64,000 nt of DNA from JAGQYH01 sp041393015. Its GTDB lineage: Bacteria; Bacteroidota; Bacteroidia; Chitinophagales; JADIYW01. The stretch's first letter is position 1. Every line of letters begins with the position of its first letter. The position numbers and the translations under genes were made by a program. The DNA is taken from assembly GCA_041393015.1 (NCBI GenBank), contig JAWKKV010000001.1, positions 434,001-498,000 of the forward strand, in the 5' to 3' direction. Below are positions 1 through 8,620 of the stretch, piece after piece. The notes beneath the pieces were generated by a model. The model had not been told where the DNA came from and ran no database searches. It worked only from the letters and a program-made list of their open reading frames with translations.

Positions 1-536
1 TCTTTTTCATCATCTGGTTTAAAAATAAACAAGTCATATCTTTGATTTCCTGTTTTATCAATTGCTCTAGGTATTTCTGTCCAGTTATGAATTTTTAGTC
101 CGCCTAAATATGAATTTTCACTAAGCTCCCAATTTGATACAAATGTAATTTGTTTTGCCGCAATACATTTTCCTCTACGGGTAACATTAAAAATTGATTC
201 AATTTCAAATTTAGTTGGTTGATTCAACAAACGATTTATTTCTTGTTCAACTTCAATTAAGTTCATTTTATTAGCAGCTCTTAAAAGATTTTTCCAGTAT
301 TTATGTGGCTGGGGAATTCTCGCCTCTATCGGTAATTCGATCAAATTGTCCAGTGCTAACTCATACTCTCCTTCTCTTAAGTATTCTTTACACTCTTTAG
401 ATTTATTGCAAGTTTCAGTCAATGCAAACGATGAATCTAGAGCTGTTTTGAAATAACTCTCAATTTCCTTCCAATCATTATAGTTTGGGTGTCTAACTTT
501 TGATAAGAACCACTTTTTAAAATCCATTTTATGCAT
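1..536 (-). CDS. Hypothetical protein, 3' end outside window
   Basis: An open frame runs leftward from an ATG at 536 (second in-frame ATG at 527) to the window edge without a stop, giving at least 175 residues. I do not recognise the family with confidence. The N-terminal half is helical and charged, with a Cys-rich stretch (TCNKSKECKEY). The C-terminal half contains 'IESIFNVTRRGKCIAA' followed by a segment reading like a small beta-barrel, which faintly recalls the EF-Tu domain-2 'RG' fold seen in some small hypothetical proteins; this is a weak inference. It is transcribed divergently from guaB. The spacer 537-716 contains only degenerate simple-word sequence and the guaB promoter. Confidence 0.7.
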   Translation of the reverse strand, partial: MHKMDFKKWFLSKVRHPNYNDWKEIESYFKTALDSSFALTETCNKSKECKEYLREGEYELALDNLIELPIEARIPQPHKYWKNLLRAANKMNLIEVEQEINRLLNQPTKFEIESIFNVTRRGKCIAAKQITFVSNWELSENSYLGGLKIHNWTEIPRAIDKTGNQRYDLFIFKPDDEK

Positions 537-705
537 TACTAAAATAAAAGTATCACAATTCAATCAATTTGAAAATTTTAAGATAAAAATCCTCCCAACA
601 ACAAATCCTAGAATCTGCATATCTGCATATCAACCAATCTACACATCACTTCCCTTTACAAAAATTTAATCACCTTTTCTTTAGGTTGATTACCGCATGA
701 TGTTT

Positions 706-713
706 TACATTTG
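706..713 (+). promoter_or_regulatory. Candidate -7 element of the guaB promoter (TACATTTG)
   Basis: TACATTTG followed by CA matches the Bacteroidota -7 consensus TAnnTTTG. A TTG at 687-689 could serve as the -33 element (16-nt spacer). The element ends four bases before the guaB ATG, so the transcript would begin at or next to the start codon. Confidence 0.4.
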
Positions 714-716
714 CAA

Positions 717-2210
717 ATGGAATCAATAAGCCACTTAAACACCAATCGCAAATTTGCAGGAGAAGGATTAACCTTCGACGACGTTTTATTACTCCCTGCA
801 TTCTCTGAAATTCTTCCTCGTGATACTAGTATAGTGTCCTACTTTACAAAGGAGATCAAAATCAATATTCCAATTGTTTCTGCTGCTATGGATACGGTAA
901 CAGAAGCTCGATTAGCTATTGCTTTAGCAAGAGAAGGTGGCATCGGTATCTTGCATAAAAACATGACGATCGAAAAACAAGCCTTAGAAGTTCGTAAAGT
1001 AAAACGTTCTGAAAGCGGTATGATCATCGATCCAATAACATTATTGGCAGATGCCTCCGTTGGGGAAGCTTTAAGAATAATGGCAGAAAATAAAATCGGC
1101 GGCATTCCAATTGTCAATAAACAAAATAATCTAGTTGGTATTTTAACCAATAGAGATTTACGTTTCTGTGAAAACTACAATTCCAAAGTAAGTGATTTAA
1201 TGACCTCCGAAGGCTTGGTAACCGCACCGGAAGGAACTGATTTAAAGCAAGCAGAAAGAATCCTTCATACGCATAAAATTGAAAAATTACCGGTAGTTAA
1301 TAAAGAAGGCAAACTCGTAGGTTTAATCACTTTTAAAGATATTATCAAACTTAGAGACTACCCTTCGGCTTGTAAAGATCATTTAGGCAGATTAAGAGTA
1401 GGCGCTGCAGTTGGCGTTACCCATGATATGCTAGAAAGAATAGATTCATTGGTAAAAGTAGATGTAGATGTGATTTGCATCGATACCGCTCATGGTCATT
1501 CAATGGGTGTTTTGGAAGCTGTAAAAAGAGCTAAAGCAGAATTTCCTGATCTTCAGATTGTAGCCGGAAATGTGGCTACCGCCGGCGGAGCAGAAGCTTT
1601 GGCAGCAGCTGGAGCAGATGCTGTAAAAGTTGGAGTTGGTCCTGGATCAATTTGTACGACAAGAGTGGTAGCCGGAGTGGGTGTGCCGCAATTAAGTGCC
1701 ATTTACGAAGCCGCTTCAGTATTGAGAAAAAAAGGTGTTCCGATCATTGGAGACGGAGGTATCAGATATACAGGTGATATTGTAAAGGCTTTAGCAGCCG
1801 GTGCTAGTACCATAATGGCAGGATCATTATTTGCCGGAGTGGAGGAATCGCCAGGAGAAACGGTCATGTTTGAAGGCAGAAGATTTAAGGCATACAGAGG
1901 AATGGGTTCTGTTGAAGCCATGCAAGAAGGTTCTAAAGACAGATATTTCCAAGATGTGGAAGATGATATTAAAAAGCTAGTTCCGGAAGGCATTGTGGGT
2001 AGAGTTTCCGTAAAAGGTTCTTTAAGCGAAGTAGTTTACCAGTTTGTAGGTGGCTTAAAAGCAGGAATGGGTTATTGCGGCGCAAAAGATATTGAAACGC
2101 TTCAAAATTCAGCTCAATTTGTAAAGATTACCTCGGCTGGTGTGAGAGAAAGTCATCCGCATGATGTAGTGATTACGAAAGAATCGCCGAATTATAGTAG
2201 TAAGAAGTAG
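717..2210 (+). CDS. guaB: Inosine-5'-monophosphate dehydrogenase
   Basis: GuaB oxidises IMP to XMP with NAD, the committed step of guanine nucleotide synthesis in the cytoplasm. The 497-residue product shows the N-terminal family signature [13 protein letters not shown], a CBS-pair (Bateman) insertion at about residues 100-215, the IMP-binding loop GPGSICTTR with catalytic Cys313, and the flap region RGMGS. Length is normal for the full CBS-containing form. I chose the ATG at 717 over an in-frame TTG at 711, because the latter overlaps the probable promoter. The gene appears monocistronic: pheS starts 171 bp downstream, after a spacer holding only a degenerate inverted-repeat-like sequence (about 2225-2305). 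Confidence 0.97.
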   Translation: MESISHLNTNRKFAGEGLTFDDVLLLPAFSEILPRDTSIVSYFTKEIKINIPIVSAAMDTVTEARLAIALAREGGIGILHKNMTIEKQALEVRKVKRSESGMIIDPITLLADASVGEALRIMAENKIGGIPIVNKQNNLVGILTNRDLRFCENYNSKVSDLMTSEGLVTAPEGTDLKQAERILHTHKIEKLPVVNKEGKLVGLITFKDIIKLRDYPSACKDHLGRLRVGAAVGVTHDMLERIDSLVKVDVDVICIDTAHGHSMGVLEAVKRAKAEFPDLQIVAGNVATAGGAEALAAAGADAVKVGVGPGSICTTRVVAGVGVPQLSAIYEAASVLRKKGVPIIGDGGIRYTGDIVKALAAGASTIMAGSLFAGVEESPGETVMFEGRRFKAYRGMGSVEAMQEGSKDRYFQDVEDDIKKLVPEGIVGRVSVKGSLSEVVYQFVGGLKAGMGYCGAKDIETLQNSAQFVKITSAGVRESHPHDVVITKESPNYSSKK

Positions 2211-2381
2211 AAGGTTAAAATTTCAAAAATCAAACCTCAAATCTCAAAATTTACTTGAACATTGAGTTTGAGACTTAAATCTTGAATTTTTTTACATGCT
2301 ATCTAATCTATAAATTCCTTAAAATAAATGGGAATTTCTATTGCATAGTTTAATTTTACGCATTCACATTATTGAAATATC

Positions 2382-3422
2382 ATGGAGTCAACCATTCAAG
2401 ACATATTTAATAAGCCCAAAGTTTTGTTAGAAGAGATCGCTTCTACTGAAATCAATAGTCCTGAGTCATTAGAGCAATTCAGAATTAAATTTTTAGGGAC
2501 AAAAAATATTCTAAAACCGCTTTTTGGAGAAATCAGAAATGTGCCCAATGAGCGAAAGAAAGAATACGGTCAATTATTGAATGAGGTGAAACAAGCTGCT
2601 GAAGCCAAATTCAGTGATTTTCAATCCTCTTTCCAACAAAAAGAAGAAGAAAAAGTAGATGATATTGATGTTACTGCTCCAGGAATTCCAATGCCAATTG
2701 GTGCTCGACACCCTATTAATTTGGTGAGAAATAAGATCATTGAAATCTTCAATAAATTAGGATTTACAGTTACTGATGATAGAGAAATTGAAGATGACTG
2801 GCACAACTTTACGGCTTTAAACATGCCGGAAGATCATACCGCTAGAGATATGCAGGATACTTTCTTTATCCAAACCAATCCAGATGTAGTTTTAAGAACA
2901 CAAACCTCTTCAGTTCAAGTGAGAGTAATGGAATCTCAAGAGCCGCCCATTAGAATTTTATCACCGGGAAGAGTATATCGAAATGAAACTATTTCCGCCA
3001 GAGCGCATTGTTTCTTTCATCAGGTAGAAGGTTTATATATTGACAAAGACGTTTCTTTTGGTGATTTAAAACAAACTCTGTTTTTCTTTGCGCAAGAAAT
3101 GTTTGGCCCGGATACTAAAATTAAATTACGACCGTCTTACTTCCCATTTACAGAGCCATCTGCAGAAGTGGATGTGTCTTGTTTCATTTGCAACAGCAAA
3201 GGATGTAACGTTTGTAAATACACTGGATGGGTAGAAATATTAGGATGCGGAATGGTAGATCCGGCAGTTTTAGAAAACTGTGGAATTGATCCAAATGTTT
3301 ATTCCGGCTATGCTTTTGGAATGGGTGTTGAACGAATCGCTATGTTAAAGTATCAAATCAATGATATTCGATTATTATCTGAAAATGACATCCGATTTTT
3401 AAGCCAATTTAAAGGCGCATAA
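2382..3422 (+). CDS. pheS: Phenylalanyl-tRNA synthetase alpha subunit
   Basis: This is the catalytic alpha subunit of the (alpha-beta)2 enzyme that charges tRNA-Phe. The 346-residue product has an N-terminal coiled-coil tRNA-binding arm (about residues 1-90) followed by a class II aminoacyl-tRNA synthetase core. Motif 2 is seen around 'RVYRNETISARAHCFFHQVEG', and the C-terminal motif 3 is 'GYAFGMGVERIAML'. Length is typical for bacterial PheS. The beta subunit gene pheT is not adjacent, a common arrangement in Bacteroidota. A CNSKGCNVC segment near residue 270 is a species-level variation seen in related sequences; no zinc role is claimed. Confidence 0.97.
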   Translation: MESTIQDIFNKPKVLLEEIASTEINSPESLEQFRIKFLGTKNILKPLFGEIRNVPNERKKEYGQLLNEVKQAAEAKFSDFQSSFQQKEEEKVDDIDVTAPGIPMPIGARHPINLVRNKIIEIFNKLGFTVTDDREIEDDWHNFTALNMPEDHTARDMQDTFFIQTNPDVVLRTQTSSVQVRVMESQEPPIRILSPGRVYRNETISARAHCFFHQVEGLYIDKDVSFGDLKQTLFFFAQEMFGPDTKIKLRPSYFPFTEPSAEVDVSCFICNSKGCNVCKYTGWVEILGCGMVDPAVLENCGIDPNVYSGYAFGMGVERIAMLKYQINDIRLLSENDIRFLSQFKGA

Positions 3423-3480
3423 GCCAATTAAACTTAAGTGAGTGTAAACTTTTTTGTTGTAATTTTCGTAAAATTAAAGT

Positions 3481-3690
3481 ATGGCTATTCAAAATGCAGA
3501 TAGAGACGAACAAAAAAAACTAATATTGGAGATATTCTCAAAGAATCCATCCTTAGTAAAAGAGGTTTATGATGACTTGTTACGCGAGAAAGATATTACT
3601 TCACTTCACAAAGAAGAGTTTGAGGAAATTGATAATTTGATAAGTCTTCATATCAAAAAATATGGCGAGGTTTTTAAAGCATTGTCTTAA
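3481..3690 (+). CDS. Putative antitoxin of a Doc-type toxin-antitoxin pair
   Basis: A 69-residue, highly charged, helical protein whose stop lies two bases before the start of the Doc-like toxin gene. That spacing is typical of type II toxin-antitoxin operons, where the antitoxin is made first. The sequence does not show the Phd/YefM N-terminal DNA-binding fold, so it may be an unclassified antitoxin whose C-terminal helix neutralises the toxin. The function is inferred only from size, order and spacing. A TAATTTTCG element about 20 bp upstream of the ATG may be its promoter. Confidence 0.6.
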   Translation: MAIQNADRDEQKKLILEIFSKNPSLVKEVYDDLLREKDITSLHKEEFEEIDNLISLHIKKYGEVFKALS

Positions 3691-3692
3691 CT

Positions 3693-4148
3693 ATGCGATA
3701 TCTCTCAAAAGACATAATTATTCATATAAATAAAAGAATGATTGATAGTTTTGGCGGTAATTTTATCCCTCCAAACAATATTCTTAAAAATGACAATCTT
3801 GAATATTTAGTTGAAGTGATAGATTCAGAAATGTTTGGAAAGCCAATATATCCTGAAATTCATCAAAAAGCTGCTATCTATTTTTATAATATTATCAACG
3901 GACATATTTTTAATGATGGGAATAAAAGAACAGCTTTAGAAAGTTCCATTTTATTCTTGGAATTAAATGGCTTTACGCTAAAGGCAAAGCTAAATAATGA
4001 ATTAATTTCTAGTACTGAAATTATTGATTTTTCAAATATTGAATTAGATAAGCTATTTCAATTTACCAATTATTTTGCTTCCGGCTTAGGTGATTTAGAA
4101 TTATGTACTCAATGGTTCAAAGAGAATATTGAATCAGAATTATCATAA
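3693..4148 (+). CDS. doc: Doc/Fic-family toxin (death-on-curing)
   Basis: The 151-residue protein carries the Doc active-site motif HIFNDGNKR beginning at His71. The Lys in NKR, rather than the Gly of canonical Fic (GNGR), is the Doc signature. Characterised Doc proteins phosphorylate EF-Tu and stop translation, whereas canonical Fic proteins are AMPylators. Length (about 125-150 residues) and the all-helical profile fit Doc. It sits directly behind a small candidate antitoxin gene and ahead of an unrelated radical SAM gene (18-bp gap). No inhibitory (S/T)xxxE(G/N) helix is evident within the toxin itself. Confidence 0.85.
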   Translation: MRYLSKDIIIHINKRMIDSFGGNFIPPNNILKNDNLEYLVEVIDSEMFGKPIYPEIHQKAAIYFYNIINGHIFNDGNKRTALESSILFLELNGFTLKAKLNNELISSTEIIDFSNIELDKLFQFTNYFASGLGDLELCTQWFKENIESELS

Positions 4149-4165
4149 GCCCTCAAGGAAAAATA

Positions 4166-5194
4166 ATGATCCACCCAAACTCAAAAAATTTATTATCTAA
4201 GCTGTCTTTGCGGCGAGTTTGGAATATTGTAAAAATCTACGCTTCCTTTTACTTTTCAAAGTTTACAAAACAGCCTACCCATTGGGGCCAACCTTTTTCA
4301 TTGGCGATAGAGCCAACCACTGCATGTAATTTAAGATGTCCGGAATGCCCAAGCGGACTAAGAAGTTTTACGCGACCAACGGGACATTTAGAGAAGAAAT
4401 TCTTTGAGCAAGTGATTAATGAAGTACACAAAGATTTACTCTATTTAACGTTCTATTTTCAAGGAGAACCCTACTTGCATCCTGATTTTTTAGAAATGGT
4501 ACAATTCGCTTCTACCAAAAAAATCTATACGGCTACCTCTACAAATGCTCATTATCTGAATGATAAAAATGCCAAGAAAACAGTAGAATCAGGATTGGAT
4601 AGATTGATTATTTCTATTGATGGCACCACACAAGAAACCTATAAAAGCTATAGAGTTGGTGGACAGTTAGAAAAAGTGATTGAAGGTGCAAAAAATATGG
4701 TAAAATGGAAGAAGGAATTGAAATCTTCTACGCCACATTTGATCTTTCAATTTTTAGTGGTTAAACCCAACGAACATCAAATTGAAGAAGTGAAACAGTT
4801 GGCTGCAGAAATAGGAATGGATGAAGTAATTTTCAAAACGGCACAAGTGTATGACTTTAAAAATGGCAATGATCTAATTCCAACCATCGATAAATATTCG
4901 CGTTACAGAAAAAATTCAGATGGAACTTGGTCAATCAAAAACACCTTAGATAACCAATGTTGGAAAATGTGGCACTCTTGTGTGGTCACTTGGGATGGTA
5001 AAGTGGTGCCATGTTGTTTCGATAAAGATGCCGATCATGTAATGGGCGAGTTATCTTCTGTTTCAATGAAAGAAATTTGGGCAAGTGACACCTATAAAAA
5101 CTTTAGAAAATCAATTCTAAAATCGAGATCTGAAATTGATATTTGCCAAAATTGTAGCGAAGGCTGCGAGGTGAATTTTAACTATGATTTGTAA
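4166..5194 (+). CDS. Radical SAM/SPASM domain protein
   Basis: The 342-residue protein has the radical SAM [4Fe-4S] motif C-x3-C-x2-C at Cys54, Cys58 and Cys61 (ACNLRCPEC), then the GEP motif (FQGEPYLH) of the TIM barrel. The C-terminal SPASM domain has additional cysteines near WKMWHSC, VVPCCFD and CQNCSEGC that would bind auxiliary clusters. SPASM proteins often modify peptides or act in cofactor maturation; no precursor peptide gene is visible nearby, so the substrate is unknown. An N-terminal basic, partly hydrophobic segment (about residues 15-35) precedes the core. The gene may be co-transcribed with the doc pair (18-bp gap), but a functional link is not evident. Confidence 0.9.
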   Translation: MIHPNSKNLLSKLSLRRVWNIVKIYASFYFSKFTKQPTHWGQPFSLAIEPTTACNLRCPECPSGLRSFTRPTGHLEKKFFEQVINEVHKDLLYLTFYFQGEPYLHPDFLEMVQFASTKKIYTATSTNAHYLNDKNAKKTVESGLDRLIISIDGTTQETYKSYRVGGQLEKVIEGAKNMVKWKKELKSSTPHLIFQFLVVKPNEHQIEEVKQLAAEIGMDEVIFKTAQVYDFKNGNDLIPTIDKYSRYRKNSDGTWSIKNTLDNQCWKMWHSCVVTWDGKVVPCCFDKDADHVMGELSSVSMKEIWASDTYKNFRKSILKSRSEIDICQNCSEGCEVNFNYDL

Positions 5195-5395
5195 TTTAAA
5201 CCACTAAGTTCCTTTAGATTATTTTACAAGGTTCACTAAGAAAAATCCAATATTTAAATACAAATCTACTTCAACAACTTAAACTCTATCACGAAGTCTT
5301 ACGTTACTTGACAATTTTGCTTGTTAATTGATTATTGAAAATTCCATTTCCAACTATATGAACTTTAGCACACTCTAAATACTTTAGGCACTTTT

Positions 5396-5800
5396 TTACT
5401 TAAATCGACCAAAAAACTCTACTCCTGTAGGCGTAAGTTTATTGTAATACTTATGATCTTCTACTTTAAATTCTAAATAGCTTTCGCCATTTTCTCCGTA
5501 ATAAAAATTAGCGTCAATACTATTGTTGTCATTATCTACAAACATTACAATACCATCTAAACTTTTAGATAAATTAGAAGGTGGCATCGCATCGACAACA
5601 TTAATGAACACGGCAGCATTTTTGCCATCAATGGCAAAGGTTTTAGACGAATGCATCATCGTACATTCTACAGCAATACTTTGAGCTAACGTAGCTCTAA
5701 TTTCGTTTGTAATTGGCAATAAACTTTGAGCGGATTCGGTTGATTGAGCATGACCAATTTGCGTCACAACAATCATGATAAACAGGAAAAAGGTTTTCAT
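5396..5800 (-). CDS. Secreted hypothetical protein
   Basis: A 134-residue protein with a clear Sec signal peptide (residues 1-18, cut after GHA-Q). The remainder is a small soluble domain without a motif I recognise. It ends in an aromatic-rich segment (GVEFFGRFK). It is the leftmost gene of the stress island, separated from the upstream DUF2892/CBS operon by a strong terminator, so it needs its own promoter within the short spacer. Periplasmic or exported location is predicted; function is unknown. The 200-bp spacer to its left (5195-5395) contains degenerate CACTAAG words only. Confidence 0.75.
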   Translation of the reverse strand: MKTFFLFIMIVVTQIGHAQSTESAQSLLPITNEIRATLAQSIAVECTMMHSSKTFAIDGKNAAVFINVVDAMPPSNLSKSLDGIVMFVDNDNNSIDANFYYGENGESYLEFKVEDHKYYNKLTPTGVEFFGRFK

Positions 5801-5830
5801 AAAAGGGTTTTTAATCTCTAGTAAAAGTAA

Positions 5831-5865
5831 TAAAAAAAGTCATTTCATGCTATGAAATGACTTTT
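5831..5865 (-). terminator. Rho-independent terminator after the DUF2892 gene
   Basis: A perfect 14-bp inverted repeat (arms 5835-5848 and 5852-5865, loop GCT) is followed on the minus strand by a run of seven T, just past the stop codon of the gene ending at 5903. Confidence 0.85.
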
Positions 5866-5902
5866 AAGAGGGGTTGTACTAATTTATAATTTCTAAAAAA
5901 TA

Positions 5903-6145
5903 TTATGCCGCAACGTTTTTATTGGAAGACATATGATTTACATTTTGCTTTGCATCCTTTTTTACTTCTTGCTTATTAGGCCAAATAAGTGCTTTAATTG
6001 GACACATACCTAATAAAGCCGATAACATAATTGCAGCGCCTAGCACTATCAAAGGTTTAATTAAGAACATTGCTGCAGGAATTAACACTAAAATTCCAAT
6101 TACATATCTAGCAACTACTTCATACCATGATAAATTGTATTTCAT
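5903..6145 (-). CDS. DUF2892 (YgaP-like) inner-membrane protein
   Basis: The 80-residue protein has two transmembrane segments (about residues 12-28 and 32-46) and the family signature around 'GMCPIKALIW'. This is the DUF2892/YgaP transmembrane domain usually annotated as an inner-membrane protein and often found with rhodanese or stress genes. A polar, asparagine- and lysine-rich tail follows. It lies 26 bp behind the CBS-domain gene on the same strand and is closed by a strong terminator, so the two form an operon. Its molecular role is not established. Confidence 0.88.
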   Translation of the reverse strand: MKYNLSWYEVVARYVIGILVLIPAAMFLIKPLIVLGAAIMLSALLGMCPIKALIWPNKQEVKKDAKQNVNHMSSNKNVAA

Positions 6146-6171
6146 AACTCTATTTTTTGAGGTTAATAATT

Positions 6172-6591
6172 TTAATATTGATCCAATAGATATTTAATTA
6201 AATCGGTTGTGGTTACAATTCCAACTAAATTACCTTCTTCAACTACTGGTAAAGCGTGATATTCTTTAGTGGCTAACATTTCCGCTACTTCCCTAATGGT
6301 TTGATCTTTAGTGACAAATTCAGGGTTAGAAACCATTACTTGTGGTATTGATAGAATATCATATACAACCGTATCTGTAGATGATTCTTGCTCGCCATAA
6401 TGATCAACAAAACTAATTCTCAATAAATCGGTTAAGCTCAACATTCCTACTAACTTCTCTCCTGAAACTACAGGAATGTGTCTTACTTTATTTTTCTTCA
6501 TTATGCTTTCTGCATCTTCTAACGAATCAGTTACATTTAATGTCAAAACATTTGAAGTCATAATGTGCGAAATCGGTTCTCTCTTTTTCAT
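6172..6591 (-). CDS. CBS-pair domain protein
   Basis: The 139-residue protein is essentially two CBS domains: residues about 1-60 ('HIMTSNVLTL...HIPVVSGEKLVGMLSLTDLLR') and 75-139 ('VMVSNPEFVT...ALPVVEEGNLVGIVTTTDLIKYL'). Stand-alone CBS pairs usually bind adenine nucleotides and act as energy sensors; hypoxic response protein 1 of Mycobacterium tuberculosis is an example. The gene is divergent from the wax ester synthase gene. The shared 165-bp intergenic region contains a TGAT-N4-ATCA palindrome, suggesting joint control. No catalytic domain is attached. Confidence 0.93.
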   Translation of the reverse strand: MKKREPISHIMTSNVLTLNVTDSLEDAESIMKKNKVRHIPVVSGEKLVGMLSLTDLLRISFVDHYGEQESSTDTVVYDILSIPQVMVSNPEFVTKDQTIREVAEMLATKEYHALPVVEEGNLVGIVTTTDLIKYLLDQY

Positions 6592-6675
6592 TTTAATCTA
6601 ATTTGGTTATTTTTCGATATAACAAATTTGACTAAATATTGGGGGAAACACACCCATTCCAATCAGTTCATAGAG

Positions 6676-6687
6676 TGATAAATATCA
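6676..6687. promoter_or_regulatory. FNR-like palindrome between CBS and WS/DGAT genes
   Basis: TGATAAATATCA is a perfect palindrome of the form TGAT-N4-ATCA, the core of CRP/FNR-family operators. It is centred about 90 bp from the CBS start and 75 bp from the acyltransferase start. The hybrid regulator encoded at 9878-10945 is the natural candidate to bind it. Confidence 0.5.
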
Positions 6688-6756
6688 GTTCTGAAATTGG
6701 GTTAAATCATCATATATTACTAATTGAAAATGTATCATTATCAATAACCATTCGAT

Positions 6757-8142
6757 ATGAAAAACAAAGACATACCTTTAACACATTTAGATCTTTTAAT
6801 GTGGAATGTTAATCATCCTACAGGGTTGACAAACATTACCGCCATCAAGTTTTTTAAGGCAAAACTTGATGCTAAAAGAGTTACTAAGATCTATGAAGAC
6901 AAAATCTTGAAATTTGAAAAATTTAGAGAAAAGGTTGTCATTAAAAACGGAAAGCCGGTTTGGCAAGAAGACGAGTTATTTGATATTCGTTCGCACGTTC
7001 ATAAAATTGCCTTACCTGGTGATGGCAACGAAAAAGAGTTGCAAACTTTAATATCAGATTTAATCTCCACTCCTCTTGATTATTCTAAACCACTTTGGCA
7101 AATTCATATTATTGAAAACTACAATGGCGGAACAGCCATTTTATGGAGGATTGGTCATGCGATTGGCGATGGTGTTTCTTTAATGACTACTTTCTTATCT
7201 CTCACCGACAATTTTGATCCTGAAAAAGACACGTTTCATAAGATAAGAACAAAACATTCGGAAAGTCATACTTCTAAGAAAATAAACTGGAAGGAGAAGC
7301 TTCAACAAGCAGCTGAATTATCTAAAAAGACAATAGAAAAATCTAAAGAGCTTATTAAAAATCCAGAACCTTTACAACAAGCTTTCTCTGCGGTAAAAAA
7401 TACGGCGAAAGACCTTACTTCTTTTATAATGAGCAGCACCAATGCCAAATCTATTTATAAAGGCGAGTTAGGTGTAAGAAAAAAAGTAGCATGGTCTAAT
7501 GTAATTCCATTAGCAGATATTAAAAAAATAGGCAAATACTATGGCAGCACTGTCAATGATACTTTGCTTGTAGCTGTAACCGGCGCCATGAGGAAACATA
7601 TGCTAAAACATGGTCAACATCTTGATATTAAATTTAATATTGCCTGTCCGGTAGATATGAGACGAAATGATGTTGAAATTGATCTCGGAAACAAGGTTGG
7701 CGTAATTTTGTTAGACTTACCAATAGGCATTCAAAATATTAAGGAACGATTTAGAGTAATCTCTGAAAAAACTCAACAATTAAGAAGTTCACTTGAACCA
7801 CCATTATCTCATTTCTATGGTCAGTTTATTTCTGATTTTATCCCAAAAAGAATTGAAGAAGCGGGCGCAAAGTTTTTAGGATCTAAATTGATGGCGCTTC
7901 TAAGTAATGTACCCGGTCCGAAAAGAGCTTTAAATTTTGCCGGAGAAGAAATTGACAATCTAATGTTCTTTTTACCGCATACTTATGAAATGGGGATTGG
8001 ATTTAGTGTGTTGAGTTACAATAATAAGGTGACTTTAGGCGTCACCGTTGATGCCAAAATTATAAAAGATCCAGAAGCTATTGCCGAGTTTTTCGAAACA
8101 GAAATTGAATTAATGTTAGCCACCATTGATACCGTTAAGTGA
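6757..8142 (+). CDS. Wax ester synthase/diacylglycerol acyltransferase (WS/DGAT)
   Basis: This bifunctional acyltransferase transfers acyl-CoA to diacylglycerol or fatty alcohols, making storage lipid. The 461-residue product has the N-terminal condensation-like domain with PLW (residues 112-114). Its active site reads GHAIGDG (133-139): the catalytic second His (His134) and Asp138 of the HHxxxDG motif are kept, while the first His is Gly. The C-terminal DUF1298-type domain shows 'LSNVPGP' and a downstream hydrophobic core. Length matches the family (450-470). It is divergent from a CBS gene across an FNR-like palindrome. In mycobacteria the related tgs1 belongs to the hypoxia/dormancy regulon. 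Substrate preference cannot be read from sequence. Confidence 0.9.
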   Translation: MKNKDIPLTHLDLLMWNVNHPTGLTNITAIKFFKAKLDAKRVTKIYEDKILKFEKFREKVVIKNGKPVWQEDELFDIRSHVHKIALPGDGNEKELQTLISDLISTPLDYSKPLWQIHIIENYNGGTAILWRIGHAIGDGVSLMTTFLSLTDNFDPEKDTFHKIRTKHSESHTSKKINWKEKLQQAAELSKKTIEKSKELIKNPEPLQQAFSAVKNTAKDLTSFIMSSTNAKSIYKGELGVRKKVAWSNVIPLADIKKIGKYYGSTVNDTLLVAVTGAMRKHMLKHGQHLDIKFNIACPVDMRRNDVEIDLGNKVGVILLDLPIGIQNIKERFRVISEKTQQLRSSLEPPLSHFYGQFISDFIPKRIEEAGAKFLGSKLMALLSNVPGPKRALNFAGEEIDNLMFFLPHTYEMGIGFSVLSYNNKVTLGVTVDAKIIKDPEAIAEFFETEIELMLATIDTVK

Positions 8143-8226
8143 CCTGACAATAGTCACTAAGGTAATGCTCTAAAGTCATCGTTTTCGGTTAAATGGTTCT
8201 TTACATTTAGACTTAAATATAAGTAT

Positions 8227-8613
8227 ATGAAAAGTTCAACATTAACAAACGAATTATTCCATTTAGAACATGGTCAATGGAAAAGAGAATTGCTTTTTTG
8301 GGAAGATGAACTCAGTTTCTTTAACAATAGACTAGGTGAAATTGTAGGTAAATGGACTGACAAAGAAGTGCTTGCCAAATTGGAGCAATTTCAAAATCAA
8401 TTTATTCGCCAAGCTGAGGTAATTGATACCTTACAACATGATATTAGAATCCATGAAGATGAGATGGCTACTCACTTAAAGAAAGCAGAAGATGCATTAG
8501 GTGTAGAACATTCTAAACTTCATAAAGCTTTTCAAGAGAGAATGAAAACTCAAAGAAAGATTTATAAAGATCTTAAAAAGGAGTTCTTTAAATATCTCTC
8601 AAAATACATGTAG
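8227..8613 (+). CDS. Coiled-coil hypothetical protein
   Basis: A 128-residue protein with almost continuous heptad-like helical sequence (about residues 20-125) and no signal peptide. It is acidic in the first half and lysine-rich at the end. No catalytic motif is visible. It follows the WS/DGAT gene by 84 bp. That spacer contains an inverted repeat (GTGAC...GTCAC at 8140-8157) that may be a weak hairpin or a regulatory site. Its place among universal stress and redox genes suggests a stress-related or structural role, but no function is assigned. Confidence 0.8.
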   Translation: MKSSTLTNELFHLEHGQWKRELLFWEDELSFFNNRLGEIVGKWTDKEVLAKLEQFQNQFIRQAEVIDTLQHDIRIHEDEMATHLKKAEDALGVEHSKLHKAFQERMKTQRKIYKDLKKEFFKYLSKYM

Positions 8614-8620
8614 TAGCATT

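Noticed and set aside
711..716. TTG start for guaB at 711
   Set aside because: It overlaps the TACATTTG promoter element; the ATG two codons later gives a normal N-terminus.
8139..8158. Inverted repeat GTGAC...GTCAC after the WS/DGAT gene as a terminator
   Set aside because: The stem is short and no T-run follows; it could equally be a regulatory site, so it is only mentioned with the adjacent gene.
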